Source: Magnetococcales bacterium
GTDB taxonomy: Bacteria > Pseudomonadota > Magnetococcia > Magnetococcales > JADGCH01
DNA length: 7,051 bases
Assembly (NCBI GenBank): GCA_015228995.1
Contig: JADGCM010000087.1
Location: forward strand, 1 to 7,051
Direction of reading: 5' to 3'
A program made the translations under genes and the position numbers. Numbering within the stretch: position 1 is the first letter of the stretch; every line of letters begins with the position of its first letter. Shown here piece by piece: positions 1-6,821 of this stretch. The notes under the pieces were generated by a model. That model saw only the letters and a list, made by a program, of their open reading frames with translations. It was not told where the DNA came from and searched no databases.

Positions 1-1298
1 AGACTGTGCGATCGGCTGGCCCCATACAGCAGATGCGATAGCAAGAGAACGTCCTGTTCGATACCCGCCAGATGAATGCCATAATGGCCCAATACCACCG
101 CATCGTATTTTAAGTTCTGGCCCACTTTGCCAATGGTAGCATCGGTCAACAAGGGCCGCAGCGCCGCCAATACTTGGTCACGATCAAGCTGTCCATCCGG
201 TGCCGCAGCGGCTTGGTGTCCGACCGGTAGATAGAAGGCCTGCCAGGGCTGCCAAGAAACCGATAGGCCGACCAGCTCAGCCCGCATCGGATCGAGCGCC
301 GTGGTCTCGGTATCGATGGCAAAACGAGGCCGTTGCCGTAATTGCTCCAGCAGCGACTCGAACTGCTGAGGCCGGGTGATGATCTGGTAATCGCACGCAT
401 TCCGAATGATCACAACATCCGCAACAGCCGGGGCCACTGGGGCCTCTTCACGATCCAACTCACGTAGTAACGAGGTGAACTCCATCTCCTGGTAGAGTTG
501 GCGCAACGCCTGACGATCCACCGGTTGCCGTAGCAGCTGCTCGAAAGAACATACCAACGGCACTTCGCAACATATCGTCGCCAACTGCCTCGACAAGCGT
601 GCCTGATCGCTATATTGCAACAATGACTCGCGCCGCTTCGGTTGGAGAATCTGCTCCGCATTAGCCAGCAACTGCTCCAAACTACCAAACTGACGGATCA
701 ACAGCGCCGCTGTTTTGATGCCGATGCCTGGCACCCCCGGGATATTGTCCGAGCTGTCTCCGGATAATCCCATCACATCGGTGACCTGCGCTGGCGGCAC
801 ACCCCAGAAGGCTTCTACCTCCGCCTCACGCAGCCACTGCTCCTTACTGGGATCGTAGACGGCCACCTGAGCAGAGACCAATTGCAGCATATCTTTATCA
901 CTGCTAACAATGGTCACCTCCATACCGGTCGCCACTGCCTGAGTGGCCAGAGTACCAATCAGATCGTCGGCCTCAAAACCGCTCTGTTTGAAGATAGGGA
1001 TGTTGCAAGCCTGCACCAACCGATGGATAATCGGCACTTGCACTTGCAGCTCGTCCGGCATACTTTTGCGGGTTGCCTTGTAATTGGCATCAATGGCATG
1101 GCGAAACGTCGGCCCTTTGGCGTCAAACAACATCGCGACGCAATCGGGCTGGTGGTCGGACAACACCCGCCGCACCATCTTACCAAAACCAAAGATGGCA
1201 TTGGTGGGAAAACCATCACGCCGACTGAGGGATTGGATACCATAAAAAGCGCGATAGAGGTAACCAGAGCCATCGATCAGCAACAATCGCTGCGTCAT
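1..1298 (-). CDS. polA: DNA polymerase I, N-terminal part (5' nuclease and most of proofreading domain); cut by window edge
   Basis: DNA polymerase I fills gaps, removes RNA primers and carries out repair synthesis in the cytoplasm. The visible 432 codons (about half of the usual 900-930) run in frame from ATG at 1298 to the window edge with no stop. The 5' nuclease domain comes first. D9, D59, E109, D111, D112, D134, D136, D181 and D184 all correspond to the E. coli metal-binding acidic residues with a constant shift of 4, so this nuclease should be active. The helix-hairpin-helix stretch (SGDSSDNIPGVPGIGIKTAA) follows. The 3'-5' exonuclease domain begins near residue 320 with the ExoI motif (D329, E331 in DTET) and ExoII (GQNLKYD, D399), so proofreading also looks intact as far as visible. 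ExoIII and the polymerase palm and fingers lie outside the window. The start overlaps the maf stop as ATGA, with a GGAAGGGG ribosome binding site upstream. The identification is secure. Confidence 0.97.
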   Translation of the reverse strand, partial: MTQRLLLIDGSGYLYRAFYGIQSLSRRDGFPTNAIFGFGKMVRRVLSDHQPDCVAMLFDAKGPTFRHAIDANYKATRKSMPDELQVQVPIIHRLVQACNIPIFKQSGFEADDLIGTLATQAVATGMEVTIVSSDKDMLQLVSAQVAVYDPSKEQWLREAEVEAFWGVPPAQVTDVMGLSGDSSDNIPGVPGIGIKTAALLIRQFGSLEQLLANAEQILQPKRRESLLQYSDQARLSRQLATICCEVPLVCSFEQLLRQPVDRQALRQLYQEMEFTSLLRELDREEAPVAPAVADVVIIRNACDYQIITRPQQFESLLEQLRQRPRFAIDTETTALDPMRAELVGLSVSWQPWQAFYLPVGHQAAAAPDGQLDRDQVLAALRPLLTDATIGKVGQNLKYDAVVLGHYGIHLAGIEQDVLLLSHLLYGASRSHS

Positions 1299-1873
1299 GG
1301 CACAACGACCCCTTCCAACTCCAACCAGGTCACCAACCGGATCAGTGGCAGGCCGACCAAAGCGGTGGGATCCTCCCCATGAAAGGCCTCGCACAGGGCA
1401 ATACCTAGCTGCTCTGACTTAAAGCTACCGGCACAATGGTAAGGTTGTTCCTGATGCAAGTAACGCTCAATACGCGCTGCATCTAAGGTGCGGAAGGTGA
1501 CGGCAAAAACGATGACATCCTTGTGGCAGCGCCCGGTTGCCGCATTGTACAACACCAAGCCATTGACAAACCGTACCAACTGGCCAGACAAGCGCTGGAG
1601 CTGGGCCACGGCCCGTTGATGATCACCGGGTTTACCGAGGATGGTTTCACCCACCACCGCCACCTGATCACAACCAATAATCAAGGCATCGGGAAACTGC
1701 TGCCGTACCGACAACGCTTTGGCTTCCGCCAGCCGCTGTACCAACTGCTCAGGAGACTCCGCCGGCAGCGGCGTCTCATCGGCCAACGGTGCCACTGTCA
1801 CAAAGGGGTAATGGAGGCGTTGCAACAGCTCACGACGCGAGGGCGATGTGGAGGCCAGCACCAGTTGCTTCAT
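1295..1873 (-). CDS. yceF: Maf-family nucleoside triphosphate pyrophosphatase, YceF type (probable 7-methyl-GTP pyrophosphatase)
   Basis: Maf proteins are cytoplasmic house-cleaning enzymes that hydrolyse non-canonical nucleoside triphosphates to monophosphate and pyrophosphate. The E. coli YceF subfamily prefers 7-methyl-GTP, while YhdE prefers dTTP and UTP. The 192-residue product shows the N-terminal loop LASTSPSRREL (residues 6-16), DETP (32-35), the catalytic-aspartate motif IIGCDQV with D69, and HCAGSFKSE (146-154) followed by GLPLI near the C-terminus. HCAGSFKSE is the YceF form of this region, so substrate preference is inferred from subfamily. I chose ATG at 1873 because the family motif begins within a few residues of it. 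A longer frame back to a TTG at 1918 would add 15 residues that lie inside purL and match nothing in the family. The start overlaps the purL stop by ATGA and the stop overlaps the polA start by ATGA. E. coli yceF sits elsewhere, beside rpmF and plsX, so this neighbourhood differs. Confidence 0.93.
   Translation of the reverse strand: MKQLVLASTSPSRRELLQRLHYPFVTVAPLADETPLPAESPEQLVQRLAEAKALSVRQQFPDALIIGCDQVAVVGETILGKPGDHQRAVAQLQRLSGQLVRFVNGLVLYNAATGRCHKDVIVFAVTFRTLDAARIERYLHQEQPYHCAGSFKSEQLGIALCEAFHGEDPTALVGLPLIRLVTWLELEGVVVP
1309..1316 (-). promoter_or_regulatory. Ribosome binding site of polA, inside the maf coding region
   Basis: GGAAGGGG on the minus strand lies 10 nt before the polA ATG and inside the last codons of maf. 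It supports the ATG at 1298 as the start. That start also gives the N-terminus MTQRLLLIDG, with the first catalytic aspartate at residue 9. Because maf ends by sharing ATGA with this start, ribosomes finishing maf could reinitiate here. Confidence 0.6.
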
Positions 1874-4800
1874 ACCCCATCCACCCAGATGCGGGCATTG
1901 CGGAACAAGCGCAGCCAAGGGGCATCAGCGCCCCAGTCACGCGGATGCCAGCTGTATTGTACGGTGCGGTAACAGCGCTCTGGATGGGGCATCATCAACG
2001 TTACCCGACCATCCGCGCTGGTAATACCGGTGACGCCCGCCGGGGAACCATTGGGATTATAGGGGTAGGATTCAGCCATTTGGCCACGGTAATCGATAAA
2101 ACGTAGCGCCACCAACCCTTGACGCTGCAATTGCGCCAACCCGTCCTCGGTGGCAAACTCAGCCCGCCCCTCCCCATGAGCACAGACAATCGGCAGCTGC
2201 GCCCCCGCCATATCGGTCAATAACACAGAGGGGGTGGGTAGTAGTTCCACCATGGCCCAACGGGCCTCAAACTGATCACTCAAATTGCGCCCAAAATGGG
2301 GCCATGCCGCCGCTCCCGGGATTAACTCCCGCAGCTGACTAACCATCTGGCAACCATTACAAACCCCCAAAGTGAAGGTATCTCGACGGTGAAAAAAGGC
2401 GCTAAATTGGTCATGCAGCGCTGGATCGAATAAAATCGATTTGGCCCAGCCCCCCCCAGCACCCAACACATCGCCAAAGGAAAAACCGCCGCAAACCGCC
2501 AAGCCGTGCATCTCCTGGAGATGAAAACGACCCGATTGCAGATCGCTCATGGTGACATCCACAGCGGTAAAACCAGCACGGCTAAAGGCTGCCGCCATTT
2601 CAACCTGGCTATTGACCCCTTGCTCACGCAAAATCGCCACCCGAGGCGATGGCCGTCGGGCGACAAAAGGCGGCTCTAGCATAAAGGGCGCGTGCGCATA
2701 CAGACCACTATCGGCCTCATCCAAGATGGTGTCATACTCCTGCCGGGCACAAACCGGGTTGTCACGTCGCTCCTGCATCAACCAGCTGGTCTCGGACCAC
2801 AATCGTTGTAAACCAATGCGGTCGGCGGCAAAAATTTCTGCTCCATGCCAAGCGATACAGATCCGATCCGACCGCGTCGGTGCCCCAATCACCGCCGCCA
2901 CACCAGCACCGCGATCCTGGAATAGCTGCACCACTGCTGCCGCATCCGCACGCCTGACTTGTAACACCGCCCCCAACTCTTCGGTGAATAAAATCGCCAA
3001 CGGATCGGAGCCCAAGCCATCCAAGACGATAGCTGCCCCAGCATGCGAGGCAAAAGCCATTTCGCACAGCGTCACCAACAGACCGCCATCGCTACGGTCG
3101 TGGTAGGCCAACAACAACTGTTGGCGATGTAACTGCTGGATCACCGCAAAGAAAGCCCTCAATACCGCCGGCTGTTCGATATCGGGGGCCTGATCACCAA
3201 TCTGCTCAAACACCTGCGCCAATGCCGAACCACCAAGCCGATTGCGTCGTTCCCCTAGGTCAACCAGGATGAGTACCGTCTGTTCCAGCTCGTCACGGCA
3301 CCAATAAGGTGTCACCGCTTGGCGCACATCTGGCACAGGGGCAAAGGCCGAAACAACCAGGGACAGCGGCGCCGTCATTTGACAGCTCTCTCCTTGCTGT
3401 TGCCAGACCGTGCGCATAGAGAGCGAATCTTTACCGACTGGAATACTGAGCCCCAGAGCTGGGCAGAAATGTTGTCCAACCGCCGCTACCGCATCGAATA
3501 AAGACGCCTCTTCACCGGCATCCCCAGCTGCAGCCATCCAGTTAGCCGATAATTTAACCCGGGTTAAATCGTCAATGGCCACCGAGGCCAAGTTGGTAAT
3601 GGCCTCGCCGACAGCCAGACGGGCCGCGGCGGCGCTGTTGATCAAGGCTACTGGCGGCCGTTCTCCCATCGCCATCGCCGCGCCGCTGTAGTCGTCGTAA
3701 CCACGCGCAACGACTGCCGCGTCAGCGACTGGCACCTGCCACGGTCCCACCATCTGGTCACGACACACCAAACCAGTGACACTACGATCCCCAATCGTGA
3801 TCAGGAACGTTTTGGCCGCCACCGTTGGCAACCGTAACACCCGTGCCACCGCCTCACGTAGGTCGATCCCCTCACTCTTAAAGGGTGGCAGGACGGCATG
3901 CCAACGTTGTGCCTGACGCGTCATGCGGGGTGTTTGACCCAACAGCATACCGAGAGCCAGATCAATGACCAGCCGATTGTCATGGGCCGAGTCTAGCAAA
4001 CGCAACTGCGGTTGTGCCGTTGCCTGCCCCAGGATGGCATAAGGAGCCCGTTCACGATCACAGATCGCCGCAAAACGCTGCTGATCTTGTGGCGCAATGG
4101 CCAACACGTAACGTTCCTGGGCCTCGTTGCACCACAACTCCAATGGCGACAAAGCTGGATCATCGCTGGGAACACGGGCCAGATCCAGTTCCCCGCCAAC
4201 ACCGCCATCGTGCAGCAACTCCGGTATGGCGTTGGAAAGACCACCCGCACCGACATCGTGGATGGCGCGGATGGGATTGTCTTGTTCCAACCGCCAACAA
4301 CAATTGATTACCTCCTGGCAACGCCGCTGCATCTCTGGGTTGTCCCGCTGCACCGAAGCAAAATCGAGCTGCTCACTGGAACTGCCACTGGCCTGTGAGG
4401 AGGCAGCGCCTCCCCCCAAACCGATCAATAAACCCGGACCACCGAGCTGGATGACCAAGTCACCTGGCCGCAGCGGTTGTTTGGCTACCTGACTGGAGAG
4501 GATATGGCCCACACCACCCGCGATCATGATCGGCTTGTGATAGCCACGCAGCCGTCCATCGACCAACAACTCAAAGGTGCGGAAGTAACCGGTCAACCCC
4601 GGTCGACCAAATTCGTTGTTGAAACCAGCCGCCCCCAACGGTCCCTCCAGCATGATCTCCAAGGCGGAAGAGATGCGTTCCGGTCGGCCGTAATCTTTCT
4701 CCCACGGCCGCTGTGCCCCAGGGATACGCAGGTTGGAAACCGAGAAACCGGTCAAGCCCGCCCCCGGCACCCCGCCGCGACCTGTGGCCCCCTCATCACG

Positions 4801-5769
4801 GATCTCTCCCCCCGAGCCAGTCGCTGCCCCAGCATAAGGGGCAATAGCAGTAGGGTGATTATGGGTCTCCACTTTGATGAGCAGGCAGGAGGAGACCTGC
4901 CGCGAGCGGTAAACAGATGAAACGGCATCGGGATAAAAGCGTGACACGGACTCTGACGCAATCACCGCCGCATTGTCGCAATAAGCCACCACTGTATCGT
5001 TGGGGGTGACCTGATGGGTGTGACGGATCATCTGGAATAACGTCGCCGGCATGGGCTGGTGGTCAATCAGCCACTGGGCATTGAAGACTTTATGGCGGCA
5101 ATGCTCGGAGTTGGCTTGAGCAAACATCATCAGCTCGACATCGGTCGGATGACGTTGCAAAGAGCGGAAATGGCTCAGCAGATAGTCGATCTCCTCATCA
5201 GCCAAGGCCAAGCCCCAATCACGGTTGGCCTGTTCAAGCGCCAATCGCCCAGATTGGGTCAGATCAAGCTGACGCAGCGGGCCTGCTACCGCTCTGTCAA
5301 ACAGCCCCCTGGCAATAACCTCCCAAGAACTGGTATGAAACGGCATTAAATCCTGTGTCATACGATCATACAACAGCGGCCGACCCGGCGTGACGGCCGT
5401 GTCAGCAGAGGGCGCCAGCGTGTAGAGAATGCCGCGCTCAAGACGCCGCACTGTCGCCAAGCCACAACGCCGCACAATATCTCCCGCTTTGCTAGACCAG
5501 GGCGATACGCTCCCTTGTCGCGGTAGCACCGCCCACGTCGTACTCTCATCACTCAACGACGGTAGCGGCTCTTCTCCCTGCAACAAGGCTCGCAAAGTAG
5601 CCTGTTGTGCAACCGTCAGTTCGGCTTCCAACTGGACCAGATAGAGCCACTGAGTAGCCAGAACCTGAACTCCGGCCGAAATCTGTTGCTGCTGTAGTTT
5701 TTTTAGACGGGAGGGAGAAAGGGCACTGCGACCATAAATAAGCTGATAACGCAACACCCGCTCCTCCAT
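1870..5769 (-). CDS. purL: Phosphoribosylformylglycinamidine synthase (FGAR amidotransferase), long single-chain form
   Basis: PurL catalyses the fourth step of de novo purine synthesis: FGAR + glutamine + ATP to FGAM + glutamate + ADP + phosphate. The 1299-residue protein matches the large gammaproteobacterial form (E. coli, 1295). In order it shows an N-terminal PurS-like domain with SPWSSKA (89-95), a linker leading to QANSEHCRHK (218-227), the FGAM synthetase core with THNHPTA (around 302-308) and GSGGEIRDEGATGRGG, GLGGGAASS and DFASVQRDNPEMQRR, then the second synthetase half with GDRSVTG, VGKDSLSM and YHDRSDGGLL. A class I glutaminase domain runs from about residue 1043, with nucleophile C1137 in GVCNGCQ and the His/Glu pair H1262 and E1264 in PHPER. 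All key residues are present and the frame is unbroken. The ATG at 5769 gives a family-length N-terminus. The only nearby SD-like sequence is the edge of the upstream palindromic repeat. The stop overlaps the maf start. No PurR-like operator was seen upstream. Confidence 0.98.
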   Translation of the reverse strand: MEERVLRYQLIYGRSALSPSRLKKLQQQQISAGVQVLATQWLYLVQLEAELTVAQQATLRALLQGEEPLPSLSDESTTWAVLPRQGSVSPWSSKAGDIVRRCGLATVRRLERGILYTLAPSADTAVTPGRPLLYDRMTQDLMPFHTSSWEVIARGLFDRAVAGPLRQLDLTQSGRLALEQANRDWGLALADEEIDYLLSHFRSLQRHPTDVELMMFAQANSEHCRHKVFNAQWLIDHQPMPATLFQMIRHTHQVTPNDTVVAYCDNAAVIASESVSRFYPDAVSSVYRSRQVSSCLLIKVETHNHPTAIAPYAGAATGSGGEIRDEGATGRGGVPGAGLTGFSVSNLRIPGAQRPWEKDYGRPERISSALEIMLEGPLGAAGFNNEFGRPGLTGYFRTFELLVDGRLRGYHKPIMIAGGVGHILSSQVAKQPLRPGDLVIQLGGPGLLIGLGGGAASSQASGSSSEQLDFASVQRDNPEMQRRCQEVINCCWRLEQDNPIRAIHDVGAGGLSNAIPELLHDGGVGGELDLARVPSDDPALSPLELWCNEAQERYVLAIAPQDQQRFAAICDRERAPYAILGQATAQPQLRLLDSAHDNRLVIDLALGMLLGQTPRMTRQAQRWHAVLPPFKSEGIDLREAVARVLRLPTVAAKTFLITIGDRSVTGLVCRDQMVGPWQVPVADAAVVARGYDDYSGAAMAMGERPPVALINSAAAARLAVGEAITNLASVAIDDLTRVKLSANWMAAAGDAGEEASLFDAVAAVGQHFCPALGLSIPVGKDSLSMRTVWQQQGESCQMTAPLSLVVSAFAPVPDVRQAVTPYWCRDELEQTVLILVDLGERRNRLGGSALAQVFEQIGDQAPDIEQPAVLRAFFAVIQQLHRQQLLLAYHDRSDGGLLVTLCEMAFASHAGAAIVLDGLGSDPLAILFTEELGAVLQVRRADAAAVVQLFQDRGAGVAAVIGAPTRSDRICIAWHGAEIFAADRIGLQRLWSETSWLMQERRDNPVCARQEYDTILDEADSGLYAHAPFMLEPPFVARRPSPRVAILREQGVNSQVEMAAAFSRAGFTAVDVTMSDLQSGRFHLQEMHGLAVCGGFSFGDVLGAGGGWAKSILFDPALHDQFSAFFHRRDTFTLGVCNGCQMVSQLRELIPGAAAWPHFGRNLSDQFEARWAMVELLPTPSVLLTDMAGAQLPIVCAHGEGRAEFATEDGLAQLQRQGLVALRFIDYRGQMAESYPYNPNGSPAGVTGITSADGRVTLMMPHPERCYRTVQYSWHPRDWGADAPWLRLFRNARIWVDGV

Positions 5770-5780
5770 TTTAAGTTGTT

Positions 5781-5786
5781 CCCCTC
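5781..5786 (-). promoter_or_regulatory. Candidate Shine-Dalgarno of purL, supplied by the edge of the palindromic repeat
   Basis: GAGGGG on the minus strand ends 11 nt before the purL ATG and is the only purine-rich anti-SD match in reach. The spacing is longer than ideal. The same bases form the outer arm of the inverted repeat at 5781-5876 and would be paired if the outer stem forms in the mRNA. Confidence 0.45.
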
Positions 5787-5876
5787 ACCCCCCGACCCCC
5801 TCTCCCACAGGTGGAGAGGGGAGCATGAAGCAGAATCTTCACCCTCTCCCTTTGTGGGAGAGGGTGGGGTGAGGGG
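5781..5876. repeat. 96-bp nested inverted repeat (dispersed intergenic palindrome, REP/MITE-like)
   Basis: The element is built from three perfect stems. The outer arms 5781-5791 (CCCCTCACCCC) and 5866-5876 are exact 11-bp reverse complements. Inside lie hairpin 1 (5797-5805 with 5813-5821, 9 bp, 7-nt loop) and hairpin 2 (5840-5850 with 5856-5866, up to 11 bp, 5-nt loop TTTGT; its last pair competes with the outer arm for base 5866). An alternative fold pairs 5798-5809 with 5853-5864 (12 bp), 5813-5820 with 5842-5849, and 5826-5830 with 5837-5841, giving one long hairpin. It has no coding capacity and no flanking T-run, so it does not look like a standard intrinsic terminator. Palindromes of the CCCTCTCCC...GGGAGAGGG type recur between genes in many proteobacterial genomes, so a dispersed repeat is the likely nature. 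Copy number cannot be judged from one window. Confidence 0.8.
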
Positions 5877-5890
5877 TGCGAAAAATGCCC

Positions 5891-6700
5891 TTACTTCACG
5901 TTGGGCAAGTGCAACTCGACACGACGGTTACGCGCCCGCCCATCGGCAGTGGTATTGTCCGCCACCGGACGGTCAAAAGCATAGCCAGCTGACCTGAGGC
6001 GGTTCGCGGCAACACCCTTTTTCGTCAGGTATTTCACTACTGCTGCCGCACGCTTCTCAGACAGCTTCTTGTTCAATGCTCGACCAGCACGGTTGTCCGT
6101 ATGTCCCTGCACTTCGACATCCAAGTTCGGATTCTTCTTCAAGATCGCGACCACTTGATCCAACATGGCAAAAGAACCCGACTTGATGACCGCCTTGTTG
6201 GTGTCGAAATGGAGATTCTTCAGGGTCCAGCAGCCCCGCTCATCCACGACCGCCCCTCTTGGCGTCCCAGGACACTGATCACGGCTGTCGAGAACGCCAT
6301 CCCCATCCGTATCACTGTCTGTGGTGGCCACCGACCGCGAGGCAATCGGGCAACCGACGCTGTCGACTTTGGTTCCCTTGGGTGTGTTGGGGCACTGATC
6401 TTTGTCGTCGGTGACGCCATCGCCATCCGAGTCAAGAGGGCAACCGTCACTATCGACCTTTACCCCTTTGGGCGTGTCTGGGCACTTATCGCGGCTATCC
6501 GACACCCCGTCGCCATCGCTATCTTTGTCAGCATCGTGATAACCAAAACCGGTGTAACGCGGTTGGTAAACAGAGGGATGCGAACGTGACGGCTGCTCCC
6601 ACGCAGAGGGACGAAACACGTTATCTGCAGCGTTACTGGTCGCCAATGCCGCTACCGACAACAAGGCGCCCACGCCAGCAATTACCAAAAATTTCTTCAT
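5891..6700 (-). CDS. Periplasmic OmpA-family peptidoglycan-binding protein with three thrombospondin type 3 repeats
   Basis: The 269-residue product starts with a Sec signal peptide (KK, a hydrophobic stretch, then ATSNAA with likely cleavage after residue 24 or 25). No cysteine follows, so it is not a lipoprotein. A short linker rich in aromatic residues and Pro/Ser leads to three calcium-binding TSP3 repeats (about 58-88, 89-118 and 128-158). Each has a DxDGDG core, a CPxTPxG segment and a second Cys 14 residues after the first (C73/C87, C103/C117, C143/C157). An OmpA C-terminal domain (about 160-266) follows, with LHFDTNKAVI, GHTDNRAG and NRRVEL, including the Asp and Arg expected to bind diaminopimelate. 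There is no eight-stranded barrel, unlike OmpA or OprF, so it is probably a soluble periplasmic cell-wall binder. ATG at 6700 is preferred to TTG at 6706 because GAGG lies 7 nt upstream of the ATG. It sits between purC and purL with no evident functional link. The exact role is unknown. Confidence 0.92.
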   Translation of the reverse strand: MKKFLVIAGVGALLSVAALATSNAADNVFRPSAWEQPSRSHPSVYQPRYTGFGYHDADKDSDGDGVSDSRDKCPDTPKGVKVDSDGCPLDSDGDGVTDDKDQCPNTPKGTKVDSVGCPIASRSVATTDSDTDGDGVLDSRDQCPGTPRGAVVDERGCWTLKNLHFDTNKAVIKSGSFAMLDQVVAILKKNPNLDVEVQGHTDNRAGRALNKKLSEKRAAAVVKYLTKKGVAANRLRSAGYAFDRPVADNTTADGRARNRRVELHLPNVK

Positions 6701-6707
6701 ATTCAAA

Positions 6708-6711
6708 CCTC
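6708..6711 (-). promoter_or_regulatory. Ribosome binding site deciding the start of the OmpA-like gene
   Basis: GAGG on the minus strand is 7 nt from the ATG at 6700 but only 1-2 nt from an in-frame TTG at 6706. It therefore selects the ATG, giving a protein that begins MKKFLVIAG, a typical signal-peptide start. Confidence 0.7.
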
Positions 6712-6786
6712 AATGCTCTTTCTAAATCGTAAAAGATGACCCCGAGCCGCCACTACCCACCGGGCACGGCAAAACGTCCAGCGGCC

Positions 6787-6815
6787 ATGCTAGCGCTAAT
6801 GTAGCCCAAAAACAA
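6787..6815 (-). promoter_or_regulatory. Candidate sigma-70 promoter for the OmpA-like gene
   Basis: On the minus strand TTGTTT (6815-6810) and TAGCAT (6792-6787) are separated by exactly 17 bp and lie just after the purC stop. The -35 keeps the TTG core and the -10 matches the consensus at four of six positions, including the first T, second A and last T. Transcription would begin near 6780, leaving a leader of about 80 nt. The perfect palindrome TAGCGCTA (6791-6798) abuts the -10 and could be a regulator site, but that is speculative. Sequence-only promoter calls are weak. Confidence 0.35.
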
Positions 6816-6821
6816 GTTTTT

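Noticed and set aside
882..1382. Plus-strand open frame opposite polA and maf, and similar long frames opposite purL and the OmpA-like gene
   Set aside because: These frames are antisense to strongly identified genes, show no family motif and have no ribosome binding site of note; they are shadows of the minus-strand genes.
1874..1918. Longer Maf start at a TTG, adding 15 residues
   Set aside because: The extension lies inside the purL 3' end, and the family N-terminus (LASTSP) fits the ATG at 1873.
5781..5876. Palindromic repeat as a CRISPR repeat or rho-independent terminator
   Set aside because: There is no array of regularly spaced copies in the window, and no T-run follows the hairpins on the minus strand before purL.
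6704..6706. TTG start for the OmpA-like protein
   Set aside because: The GAGG ribosome binding site is far too close to it, whereas spacing to the ATG at 6700 is ideal.
6808..6821. AAAAAC/GTTTTT inverted repeat after purC as a terminator
   Set aside because: The stem is short and almost all A/T with only two bases for a loop, and the downstream sequence is not a clean T-run.
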